From contig CAYGDP010000033.1 of NCBI GenBank assembly GCA_964348665.1, forward strand, positions 1 through 40,329: a stretch of 40,329 nt of DNA, in the 5' to 3' direction. Shown here piece after piece: positions 25,001 through 29,156 of the stretch. The notes beneath the pieces are model-generated. The model did not search any database. It saw only the letters and a program-made list of their open reading frames with translations, and was not told the origin of the DNA. A program made the translations under genes and the position numbers. How positions within the stretch are numbered: the first letter of the stretch is position 1; each line of letters opens with the position of its first letter. This DNA is from CAYGDP01 sp964348665. GTDB taxonomy: Bacteria; Verrucomicrobiota; Verrucomicrobiia; Palsa-1439; CAYGDP01.

Positions 25001-28000
25001 CGTGTATTCCTTCTCCAATCTCGGCCCCGGCACGTATCGTCTTCGCGAAGTCCCACAAGCCGGTTGGGTGCAAACCACCCTGAACCCCGCTGATATCGTT
25101 GCACAGAGCGGCAGCGACCAAACAGGAAAGGATTTTGGAAACTTCCAGCTCGTCACCATCAGCGGTCGCAAATTCACTGACCTCGATGGCGATGGCACCG
25201 ATGACGGCGGTACCGACCCCGGTTTGGCTGGCGTGACGATTCAACTCGATATCGGAGCGGATGCGGTCGCTGATGTTTCAGTCGTGACGGGCGCAGGCGG
25301 CACATACTCGTTCCCGCCGGTTGGCCCCGGGATTTATCGTGTCCGCGAAGTCGTTCCCGCGGGCTACACGCAGACCACGGTCGATCCCGCCGATATCACC
25401 ACGTCCAGCGGAGTCAACGTTGCCAGTGTGGATTTCGGCAATTTCCAGCTCATCACCGTTAGCGGCAAAAAATTCAATGACCTCGACGGGGACGGCACCG
25501 ATGACGGCGGCACCGACCCGGGTCTCGGTGGTTGGACGATCTTCTTGGATGCCGACAGTGATAACGTGCTCGATGCCGGCGAATTGAGCACAACGACCGC
25601 CGTTGGCACCGGTGCCTACACGATTTCCAATGTCGGTCCCGGCACGTTTGCTGTCCGCGAGGTTGTGCAGGCCGGCTGGCTGCAAACAACCGCCAACCCG
25701 GGCGGGTTCACGACGTCCAGCGGCACCAATGTCGCGGGAATCAACTTTGGCAATTTCCAGCTCATCACCATCAGCGGCAAGAAATTTGTGGACGAGGATG
25801 GCAATGGCCTTTTGGGTGGCACCGAACCGGGATTGCAGAACTGGACGATCCAGCTCGATATCGGCGCCGATAGTATCGTGGATCAAACCACATCGACCGA
25901 CATCAGCGGGAATTACAGCTTCCAGAACCTTGGCCCGGGAGTCTATCGCGTCCGCGAAGTTTTACAGGCTGGTTGGTCGCAGTTGAGCGCCAATCCCGCC
26001 GACATTACCGCCGTCAGCGGCTCCAATGTTTCCGGAGTCAACTTCGGCAACTTCCAAGCCCCGGAAATCAGCATCACCGATGTCACGGTCAACGAGGGCA
26101 ATGCCGGCCCGACCATCGCCAGTTTCACCGTTAGCCTTAATCATGGCACCTTGCCTGCCGCGCCGGTCACCGTTACTTTTACGGCTGCCAACAATACCGC
26201 CACAACGGCAGACAACGATTACGTTTTCACGACTGGAGTGTTGACCTTCCTGTCCGGCGGGTCCCTGACCCAATCCGTCAATGTCACCATCAACGGCGAT
26301 ACCCGCTTTGAGAATGATGAGACGTTCTTCGTCAATCTCTCCGGCGCTGGTAACGCAACAATCGCGGATAATCAGGGGATCGGCACCATTACCAACGATG
26401 ACCCCATCCCCACAATCACGATCAACGACATCACTCTGGCCGAGGGCAATGCTGGCACGACCGCCTTCAACTTTACAGTGACTCTCTCGGCTGCCAGCGG
26501 ATTGCCCGCCAATTTTACATTTGCCACCGCCAACAATACGGCGGCGGCGCCGACGGATTTCACTGCGCTTGCCGCCACGGCAACGTCGTTTGCGCCGGGC
26601 GAAACCGTCAAAACCATCACCGTATTGGTGAATGGCGACTTGAGTTTTGAAACAACGGAAACTTTCTTCGTGGATCTGTCCGCCGTTGGCAACGCCACGT
26701 TTGCTGATAACCAAGGCGTTGGCACCATCACCAACGATGACGCCCCCCCCATCATCTCCATCGCCGACGTCTCCGCGCCCGAAGGGAATTGCGCCTCGAC
26801 CGCGTTCAATTTCACCGTCAGTCTCAACGCCCCGAGCAGCGTCCAAGCCACTGTGAATTTCTCCACAGCCGCGGGGCTGGCGTTGGTTGGAAGCGATTTT
26901 GCTGGCACCAGCGGCACCTTGACGTTCGCCCCCGGCGAAACTTTCCAACTGGTTACCGTACAGGTCGTCGGCGACGATTTTCTGGAAGTGGACGAGAACT
27001 TCTTTGTCAATCTCTCCACCCCGACCAATGCCTCGATCGGCGATACACAAGCCATCGGAACGATTTTGGACGACAACGACACTGGGTCCGGCGCTTCCGA
27101 CGGAAAACTTGTTTCCGCCGACTTCAATCTCGACGGACGGCTCGATATTGCCTACCCGCTTAGCAACAATGTCGGGATTCGATTCGGGAACGGGAATGGC
27201 ACGTTTGGGGGAGAAACCTTGATCGCGGGATTTGGAAATGCCTTCGCATTGGCGGCGGCCGATTATAACAGCGATGGCCGGCCCGATCTTGCCGTCGTCA
27301 ACAATAAAGGCAACAGCGTTTCCGTTCTTCTTGGCAACGGCGGCGGCGGGTTTGGCGCGGCAACCACTCATCTCGTCGGAATCAAGCCCGTGGGAATCGT
27401 TGCGGGACATTTTAACGCCGATTGCACGCCGGACCTCGGTGTCATCAACCAAAAGAGCAACACTTTGAGCGTCCTCATTGGCGCGGGTGGTGGAGCGTTT
27501 GGCGCGGCCACTAATTACGGCGTTGGCAAATCGCCTCTCTCCATCGGCAAGGGTGATTTCAACGCCGACGGCAATCTCGACTTCGCGATCCTGAACAAGA
27601 AGAGCAGCCTCGGCGTGGCTGGCAGCGACGTGCAAATCTTGCAGGGCAATGGCGACGGCACGTTCCTCTCGTCCGTCTTCGTCAATACCAACACCAACTC
27701 GACCGCCCTCGCCGTCTCGTTCCTGAACGCCGACGGCCAATCCGATCTCATCGTCGCCAACCCGAAGCTGAACACCACTAGCGTCTTGCTCAAGACAGTC
27801 TCCTCCTTCAGCGGCCCCACCAATTATAATGTCGGCACCGGTCCCATTGCCTTGGCATTGAGCGACTTTAATGGCGATGGCAAGTTCGACCTCCTAGTCG
27901 CCAATTCAGGCAGCAAAACAATCAGCCACCTTGCTGGTAACGGCGATGGCACCCTCCTTGCGCCCGCCAATTTCGCCCTTCCCGATAGCCCCATCGCCAT

Positions 28001-28112
28001 GGTTGTGGGCGATTGGAATGGCGACGGATTCGCCGACTGGCTCGCTCGCACCAAGAGCGGTATCCTCCGCGCCGGAGTCGGCAACGGCGCCGGCGGCTTT
28101 ACGTTGGTATAG
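10095..28112 (+). CDS. Giant SdrD_B / Calx-beta / FG-GAP surface protein (6005 aa)
   Basis: The start chosen is ATG 10095, preceded by GAGGG nine bases upstream; an in-frame TTG lies at 10077. Domains in order are: a basic Arg/Lys-rich extension (residues 1-46); an LExLExR-like motif, LQVEALETRVAPT (47-59); a lectin-like domain ending in WAGAIATYKG (about 57-375); four Calx-beta domains (426-925); about 30 SdrD_B-type repeats (997-5322); three Calx-beta domains (5323-5661); and a seven-bladed FG-GAP propeller (5669-6005). There is no classical hydrophobic signal peptide and no C-terminal sorting motif. The LEPR-XLL-like N-terminus, known from large planctomycetal and verrucomicrobial exoproteins, may be the export signal. 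No catalytic site is visible. The inferred role is a very long calcium-stiffened adhesin or matrix protein. The frame is intact over 18 kb despite G9, G7 and C8 homopolymers. Confidence 0.93.
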   Translation: MRFRSIRKHLSFRRLKNILSPTPAITVEETRARAGKSGGKRTRPLTLQVEALETRVAPTIALVQTIGSATTAAGNSLTITPTATVTSGNSIIISMVFDDPGFDVIVDVADTFTATSSPNLYGVDTTGVTDFTSNTPTGADPTDYHPFQVDTQVGGGIGSVRTVILSAHNITHLPDNCGEIVIRMFDPGTMLPYTPTLWAAIAHEFKGIGPAPTDDALDQTETGSGFSAYASTPVTPLTAQRDELIFGAFGFFGEDDFGFIAGSTASPVPGGGSALLPNGPGYARITDEFVPIPGANIGNWITPEIFVTNTQYLEDTDRDDVLDQGEDFDGNGILTPGFLAAGTIVDNNDPNQPTGAPWAGAIATYKGTGVIRGQVFQSVTTGTVNNPPLPGWTVTRNDGFNPPQVTTTDEHGEYYFKVNVNNDGPAYVFIDDVVHAEGNAGTTDYSFTVRLNRAFNFPITVDYVTLDDTATDPPDYNFATGTIVFPPGVTSVTMDGLFGNPPPITVNGDNDFGTAISGADDQGDELFEVFLFNPTPGASVIVADDTGVGYIQNDDGVKIYVNDVMMAEGGSGGSLTFNVNLNFASPLPVTVTFNLNNNTAIDSGLAPDYVDIPATTLTFAPGTVTLPVAVTINGDGNLETTEFFTIDLSAPTNAIIGDAQGRGILLDDDGGEAAQFYITDVTKEETAVGPNQFAFTVGLSNPSAATATVAYTTANGTATSGSSDYNALATSLVLPANAFTGTLNITVNGDTTMEDDEDFFVNISQFGADPPIGDLDGDTIDDFGTGLILNDDGPNEILITDVSLAEGNSGTKIFTFSVLMSFPHTQTVTVDYVTTNGGAVGAPAGGDYTVIPVPPATPPTLTFTGGLTLLTVDVTVNGDTTFEDGFGLVNIFTGLGYEDFEVSLFNVTGAVLADTEGEGFIINDDFFPASFTATPPPGEPLGAGLGWVQTLQADTFTVCTNFEEFPPGTITPCWLSPPLPPVNTNFSFAWDEGLQDTFLSGQVWEDLDGDGVKDRGEPGLNGWPVHLYKDTDLSGGFSTGDALIQTTVSATFVGAGSSHEDDFDGYYTFQFLTSGQQGDKYFVVEDVAPGWSQTEPFFPVTYYTVDGSNPGGGVNMPDRDFGNFHNITISGIKFNDRNADGAFGGLDVPLDNWTIFIDLNGNGELDPGEPSTLTATEVDTNLNGVFDRSEDYLGNGFGGNGNGNAKLDQNEDANGNCVLDPGEDLDGNHTLNYPENTFLQDGFFFPGSCILDIGEDLDGDNILDLSEDFNGNGLLDRNEDLNNNNVQDSGVWVFANLGPNPLGPGPNTGTPYRIREVLQTGWAQTTGNLNLVPCSNHSVTTNFGNSELVEPVTITGRKFNDIDGDGVYDAGEDPPLEGWVIQLRIDDTPGTPGIIVPNGIYEPIEEDIVVDAFTTGISGTYGFITGPGRYWLREVAQTGWTQTQGDYYLITQSGEVHQDNDFGNFQNVTITGRKFEDFDGDGVDDGTSSEPGLPGFTIALYKDDPFNGQVGTLDAGDSLLGTATTDFAGNYTFPDVPNGRFFVQEIMPTDPNLIPLWRPTLPAEAAFGVILNAKPTGTVTVTLASSNTSEGQISALPGAPPVTPTITFDPTNYNTLQRVVVTGQEDVVLDPFAPYTVTATAVGGGYAGQSDSSAVTNVDDDTPRLVITSNGTLTTERGDPTWFEVALTMQPSASTTFAVSSSNVLEGVVTPATLTFSQNDWFIPQRVKVTGVADAAVDGNIAYIANIDWLSGDATYNFNGGAEGTVALTNIDDESPGITVTSSTGPLTTSETGEQFVYQVRLNAPPNGTVVMSAVSSNLAEGSVSPATLTFTPSNWFLYQTVSVSGVNDFTLDGDIGYTVTVAYNSGASNYSAVAPAVNGLTNVDDETVAVRIVPLVGATYERGNTPGFYTIDTRSGIPVSEASGIKFHDLDRDGILDGGETSPHLHFGNAQPNTISGRKFNDLAQDGTDNNGTDPSLTAWIIYLDGTNGQPNDGILNSVGGLSDNVCDFNALEICTQTDGNGFYYFRNLPVGTYTVREVIPSGWAQTLPAAIIVTPTSGLTTSESPSANTPTATFTVVLATAPTANVTVPISSSNTLTGGTASVASLLFTPVNWFIPQTVTVTGANDAALGNVAYTILTGAATSTDTDYNTVDAPDVSVTNLDNDTVGITVTRTSRRLNPTGELITAEWGMTATFTAVLNSAPTADVCLPISSSDLSEATVSFATGACGAGQLTFTSGNWFAPQTVTLTGIQDVLVDGIIGYTAVIGPATSGDLAYNAVDPADLLVVNMDDETPGITNTLMSGSTSESGTTASFEIFLNAPPTSDVAFRFGTSNTPEANMATATGAATTTTRTFTSLDWFIPQTVSVIGEDDIFVDGDQPFTVLAQTIATITIDPNYSVLTPLVVATTYQLGPLENLDNDGLPSRFYSVTFPAGNPTTANNITGVDKDFGNFQYGIISGTKFHDADGNSIQSIGEPGLSGWKILLYQDTDQSGGFSTPDTLVATQLTDVFPFIGDYTFSNVSAGRYFVREELQGGWIQTFPAEGGYPVTITSGTVFSPITNNPLDFGNFQKVRISGTKFDDQDGDGVRDLGEPGLAGWVIFLDESGDDILQPAVERWTVTIADNPLTPGVDESGYYEFLDLPPATYPVREVLQTGWQQTLPGAPTNGYDLQAFSGLNWDNQDFGNIQPVSIQIQGQKYNDLDGDGSNEFVDVAPADGSDDDGVVDPGLDGWTIELYKDAFPFNGIFDAVDTLVTSMATPVGGFYNFTVSGTTSAIAGTYFIREVAQPGWTLTQGDYTVTISSANPPEVKLNGTTITGTAINNTNFGNFENITISGRKFEDLDPTVLIENANNPGLSGFSIELYRDANANAALDLGTDVLIGGAITDFLGQYSFSNVGPGTYFVREIIPVAVPAWVQTVPPLPTQHYIINPATSGTDVTSRDFGNYQPSTISGRKFDDRDGDGSDDLGSDPGLVGWTIQLWQENGSAAGLQTSGASTDILFANGTTGPNGVYSFRGLPAGATFYVIEVLQTGWMQTTAPAIHTVAPDGISNFPGRDFGNFKLFSITGQKFNDINGNGTKDVGDVAPPLLVSINLSGAVVTSVLTDVAGNYTIPNLGPGAYTISESVPAGWLQTAPAGGSYTFTAQSGVDITTRDFGNFEMFTISGQKFHDKNGDGVKDPDGIDNITPNSDDEVGLSSWTIFIDTNGDVIFDSDGADNIVGTIDDEPSDTTDGLGDYTLGPLGPGNYVVREVIPAAPPTWIQTLPAGAYNIAGQSGNDVTGRDFGNAQPITLTLTGIKYNDINGDGSRDADGLDNIPGNTDDEIGLPGWTINARRDDGNTIPDAGDTTVGSVVTGAGGAWTITLTGLGPQIGGLYFVQEVLQAGWTNTQSPASVTASAVADTTASNLDFGNFQNITIGGKKFEDLNGGSSNVYSAITGGTDPGLSGWLIRLYKDNGNSVFDAADLLTQSFSTLATGSYAFSNVGPGLYFIAESLQAGWTQTFPTALTPGASAGAPVIAPPTGPLGDVFYTVVATSGTNVISRDFGNIEPITISGHKFNDLDGDGVRDAAEGFLPGWTIFFDANSNNLLDNPVDGNGVCNANATEVCTFTDSTGLYIFRNLAPGTYRVREVLQPAWTQTTTNPADLALVAGDMRVDVDFGNKKNPVLSGVKFRDDDGDGVRDVGEPGLAGWVIQLYADTDNSGGLTVGDVLLATDTTDATGSYDFTVNPGLYFIREVLQVGWVQTTNPTTYIIEAISGTDVPNRDFGNFDLFDITGMKYNDINGDGVRDADGADNIAGNTDDEVGLAGWTIVLDGSAAAVTSPDDPSTPLVDETGQYSFLNVAPGNHTVAEVLQAGWTNTQPGGAASYTFAGVSGTNVIGQDFGNFAEITITGRKFNDLNGNGTDNGGTDPGLAGWTINAVADTNGNGVFDGSDLVAASAVTGAGGAYSITLNAPGTFFLREVTQPGWTQTKGNYTVIVTAGMTVVGRDFGNFENFSISGQKFEDLDADANKEAIEPRLANWQIDLYRENNGNTTLQVPPGGDILVASAITDSTGNYSFLDLGPGRYYVREAASPPNPAGFSQTLGAAGYTIVGASGTNRTERDFGNVAQITVSGTKFNDLNGDGIREVGEPGLQGWNIQLYTSDGDALFEPGTDDIIVTTVATNANGVYIFSGLAAGDYITREVPQAGWTQTAPASPGVHFLNGISATNATTANRDFGNFQTNSIRGAKFNDINGNGARDPGEPGLAGWTILLFNDTDNSGGFTAGDVLFTTATTFSSEDLDGDGVLDAGEDSNGDNILQLDGDYRLSSLAPNEYFLREQQQAGWTQTLGNYNVNLISTALFTGLDFGNFRHVSITGFKFDDFNGDGAWDPDGDDNIAGNADDEDGLLGWTIFLDANGNGTLDPTDPSTTTSTDTSGNSGFYSFSDLGPGTYSIEEVLQTGWAQTLAPGSVTPTSGVDVIDQNFGNFKFFVLTGRKFEDMDGDGTDEGGADPGLGGWTVYVDLNNNFNLDAGEGSVITAADGTYTMNLIGSGATWIREEPQAGWQQTYGEQPAIHYVAVFSGGTKAGVDFGNFERTIVSGRKFEDLDGSGTDNGGTDRGLSGWQIRLWRDEDPDGLSNPLLPNGTLESSCVPGPCDTLLTSILTDFFGNYTFGNIDPGRYFVDEVLITGWAQTFPTAPNHHIIDPISGTPVIGQDFGNFPPINIGGRKFNDLDGDGTDDGGTDPSLAGWTIYLDSDNDNVLDLTEPNTVTDGLGNYAFRNLTAGTYFVREVVQSGWVQTAAPAPVILATSTAVVSGQDFGNYQLAGISGQKFDDLDGDGALDTGEQGLGGWTIFLDGSNGGVINGALDVVETSTVTDASGNYSFSGLVPGTYRVREVQQAGYTQTTVDPAPFTPTSGTTTTGIDFGNFKLISISGQKFQDDNGDTIFNGADAGLNGWTIFLDGSNGGPVNDVLDAGELNTVTATVLGTPGVYSFSNLGPGTYRLREVPQAGWVQTTLNPADIVAQSGSDQTGKDFGNFQLVTISGRKFTDLDGDGTDDGGTDPGLAGVTIQLDIGADAVADVSVVTGAGGTYSFPPVGPGIYRVREVVPAGYTQTTVDPADITTSSGVNVASVDFGNFQLITVSGKKFNDLDGDGTDDGGTDPGLGGWTIFLDADSDNVLDAGELSTTTAVGTGAYTISNVGPGTFAVREVVQAGWLQTTANPGGFTTSSGTNVAGINFGNFQLITISGKKFVDEDGNGLLGGTEPGLQNWTIQLDIGADSIVDQTTSTDISGNYSFQNLGPGVYRVREVLQAGWSQLSANPADITAVSGSNVSGVNFGNFQAPEISITDVTVNEGNAGPTIASFTVSLNHGTLPAAPVTVTFTAANNTATTADNDYVFTTGVLTFLSGGSLTQSVNVTINGDTRFENDETFFVNLSGAGNATIADNQGIGTITNDDPIPTITINDITLAEGNAGTTAFNFTVTLSAASGLPANFTFATANNTAAAPTDFTALAATATSFAPGETVKTITVLVNGDLSFETTETFFVDLSAVGNATFADNQGVGTITNDDAPPIISIADVSAPEGNCASTAFNFTVSLNAPSSVQATVNFSTAAGLALVGSDFAGTSGTLTFAPGETFQLVTVQVVGDDFLEVDENFFVNLSTPTNASIGDTQAIGTILDDNDTGSGASDGKLVSADFNLDGRLDIAYPLSNNVGIRFGNGNGTFGGETLIAGFGNAFALAAADYNSDGRPDLAVVNNKGNSVSVLLGNGGGGFGAATTHLVGIKPVGIVAGHFNADCTPDLGVINQKSNTLSVLIGAGGGAFGAATNYGVGKSPLSIGKGDFNADGNLDFAILNKKSSLGVAGSDVQILQGNGDGTFLSSVFVNTNTNSTALAVSFLNADGQSDLIVANPKLNTTSVLLKTVSSFSGPTNYNVGTGPIALALSDFNGDGKFDLLVANSGSKTISHLAGNGDGTLLAPANFALPDSPIAMVVGDWNGDGFADWLARTKSGILRAGVGNGAGGFTLV
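11370..12870 (+). repeat. Four N-terminal Calx-beta domains of the second giant protein
   Basis: Four domains begin with FIDDVVHAEGNAGT, IYVNDVMMAEGGSG, FYITDVTKEE and ILITDVSLAEGNSGT. They end with IQNDD, LLDDD, ILNDD and IINDD, the acidic calcium-binding ends typical of Calx-beta. The third is the most diverged, with the usual EGN replaced by EETAVGPN. Confidence 0.8.
13615..13970 (+). repeat. EF-hand/dockerin-like calcium-loop cluster inside an SdrD_B unit
   Basis: A run of DxNxNGxxD and DLDGDNxLDxxED loops at roughly 11-20 residue spacing is inserted between the first half of an SdrD_B unit (ending TLTATEVD) and its second half (starting GVWVFANLGPN). Shorter versions occur at about 11037-11100 and 22918-23000. 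The loops match calcium-binding consensus residues; binding itself is inferred. Confidence 0.7.
14810..15775 (+). repeat. Nested block 1 of three NWxxPQxVxVTGxxD repeats
   Basis: Three ~110-residue units, with LTFxxxNWFxxQxVxVxGxxDxxxDG cores and TNVDDE ends, interrupt an SdrD_B unit. The interruption lies between its W...TLPA segment and its FYTIDTRSG...HFGN end. The repeat family also occurs once in the first giant protein (nt 8515-8850). Confidence 0.75.
16250..17400 (+). repeat. Nested block 2 of three NWxxPQxVxVTGxxD repeats
   Basis: Three units with VNWFIPQTVTVTG, GNWFAPQTVTLTG and LDWFIPQTVSVIG cores are inserted in another SdrD_B unit. The position is the same as in block 1: after GWAQTLPA and before YSVTFPAG...DKDFGNFQ. 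Confidence 0.75.
26061..27075 (+). repeat. Three C-terminal Calx-beta domains
   Basis: Domains begin ISITDVTVNEGNAGP, ITINDITLAEGNAGT and ISIADVSAPEGNCAS, and end ITNDD, ITNDD and ILDDN. They are closer to one another and to the Calx-beta consensus than the N-terminal four. Confidence 0.85.
27100..28109 (+). repeat. Seven-bladed FG-GAP/VCBS propeller ending the second giant protein
   Basis: Seven calcium loops can be read: FNLDGRLD, YNSDGRPD, FNADCTPD, FNADGNLD, LNADGQSD, FNGDGKFD and WNGDGFAD. Each is followed by GNGxGxF turns, and the chain ends GNGAGGFTLV. In blade three a Cys replaces the usual Gly of the loop. Homologous blade for blade to nt 8860-9885. Confidence 0.88.
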
Positions 28113-28119
28113 TTCCGCG

Positions 28120-28140
28120 CGATTCCCTCGGTCTGAATCG
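28120..28140. terminator. Weak hairpin between convergent genes
   Basis: CGATTC and GAATCG pair across a nine-base loop in the 80-bp space between the end of the 18-kb gene and the convergent ThuA-domain gene. No T tract follows on either strand. It is the only candidate terminator seen here. Confidence 0.22.
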
Positions 28141-28192
28141 ATTGATAGTCTTCCCGTTGACTTGCAGCGGCTTATCTTTGGTGGGATTCACT

Positions 28193-29119
28193 TTATTTGT
28201 GCACTGCGTTCCACACAACGGCGTTGGCGAGGATTTTTCGCACGTTGGCGTCAAAAAAGACCGGATAGGTCTCGTGTCCCGGTCGAAAATAAAACACCTT
28301 GCCCTTCCCAATTTGCCAGGCGCAACCGGCGCGGAATCGTTCTCCCAAATCCCATTTCTCCTCGAAAATCACCGTATCGGGTTTTGGCACGTGAAACGGT
28401 TCGTCATACATCTCCGTCTGTGCGATGGCGAAACTCGCCGGAATGCCTTTGGCGATTGGATGATCGGGCGCCATCGTGCTGACATGGCTCGGTTTGCCGT
28501 CCGCGCGATACGCCGGGAAAACGCAGTTGGGAAGTTTGATTTCGAGCGTCTCCGAGCCATCCTCATTCTTTCTTTTCTGAAACGACGGTGTGAGCGGGTC
28601 GTCGCGTTTGGGCAAAACTCCCGGTTTGGGACGAATCTTCTTGAGTTCAATCGTCTCGTGCTGCGCCGGCGGGATCGTTGCAAACGCGTCCGAAATCGCG
28701 CGATCATTCATCGCCGCCATGAACGGCTTGGACCAATGCGCCGAATGCAGCGCGATCAATCCCATCCCGTCTTCTTTGATACGCTTGAGAATAACGTTGA
28801 CCGTCGCATTCTTGATGTCGCCGTGCTTGGTGTGTCCCCACCAAATCAGCACGTCCGTGTTGTTGAGCATTTCCTCGCTCAACCCTTGTTCCGGGTCGGC
28901 GAGCGTCGCGATTTTTGCGATGATGTCCTTGCGCTCCGCAAAAATGCTCGCCACCGTGCCGCGGATGCCATCGGGATATACGTTCTTCGGTTCCGTGCCT
29001 TCCGACCAGACAAGCACGCGAATCGCGTTCTTGTCCTTCGCGACGGGCAGGGTTTGCACCTGCGCCTGCATACCGATCGCGAAGGAGAAGATTGCAACCA
29101 AATTCAAAAATATTTTCAT
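28193..29119 (-). CDS. Secreted ThuA-domain protein (trehalose utilisation-like)
   Basis: A 308-aa protein with an N-terminal signal peptide (residues 1-19, hydrophobic LNLVAIFSFAIGMQA). It is followed by a ThuA fold, a glutamine-amidotransferase-like alpha/beta domain. Visible family motifs are VLVWSEGTEP, DVLIWWGHTKHGDI, GLIALHSAHWSKPF, EMYDEPFHVP and GKVFYFRPGHETYPVFF. ThuA proteins are linked to trehalose and other sugar metabolism, but the reaction is not established for most members, so no substrate is assigned. It is the last gene of the minus-strand run, 31 bp after the Gfo/Idh/MocA gene, and is convergent with the giant gene. ThuA and Gfo/Idh/MocA genes are often neighbours in Verrucomicrobiota and Planctomycetota, which supports a shared carbohydrate pathway. 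Confidence 0.85.
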   Translation of the reverse strand: MKIFLNLVAIFSFAIGMQAQVQTLPVAKDKNAIRVLVWSEGTEPKNVYPDGIRGTVASIFAERKDIIAKIATLADPEQGLSEEMLNNTDVLIWWGHTKHGDIKNATVNVILKRIKEDGMGLIALHSAHWSKPFMAAMNDRAISDAFATIPPAQHETIELKKIRPKPGVLPKRDDPLTPSFQKRKNEDGSETLEIKLPNCVFPAYRADGKPSHVSTMAPDHPIAKGIPASFAIAQTEMYDEPFHVPKPDTVIFEEKWDLGERFRAGCAWQIGKGKVFYFRPGHETYPVFFDANVRKILANAVVWNAVHK

Positions 29120-29143
29120 TTCCGTTTTAACGTTTTACCGATG

Positions 29144-29156
29144 TAACCATTCAACG
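29144..29156 (-). repeat. Copy of 3'-end motif CGTTGAATNGTTA
   Basis: On the minus strand this reads CGTTGAATGGTTA and overlaps the TGA stop of the oxidoreductase gene. The same 13-mer, in sense orientation at gene ends, occurs at 37370 and 37964. Confidence 0.5.

Larger units (their letters stand above)
13085..26060 (+). repeat. About 30 SdrD_B-type (Cna_B-like) repeats
   Basis: Each unit of about 110-170 residues starts with SGxKFxDLDGDG and continues through EPGLxGWTIxLD, a DxxGNYSFSNLGPGTYxVREV stretch, GWxQT, and SGxxVxxxDFGNFQ, which leads directly into the next unit. I count 30 start motifs and 30 DFGN-type ends. The fold is the prealbumin-like SdrD B domain known from staphylococcal Sdr proteins, which is stabilised by calcium through the DxDGDG loop. 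Units are variable and sometimes interrupted in the N-terminal half and short and similar at the C-terminal end (24,500-26,040). Confidence 0.88.

Noticed and set aside
18300..27740. Long antisense open frames inside the second giant gene (for example 592 codons at 25962-27740, 533 at 22533-24134, 433 at 18300-19601, 370 at 21087-22199 on the minus strand)
   Set aside because: They mirror the repeat units of the sense gene, their predicted peptides recur with the same period and have no recognisable domain or signal, and the sense frame has clear domain content throughout. They are shadows caused by GC-rich repetitive codons.
28113..28192. Possible frameshifted C-terminal extension of the ThuA protein (minus strand, another frame)
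   Set aside because: The alternative frame is open for about 30 codons, but the ThuA domain is already complete at its TAA and no conserved motif continues.
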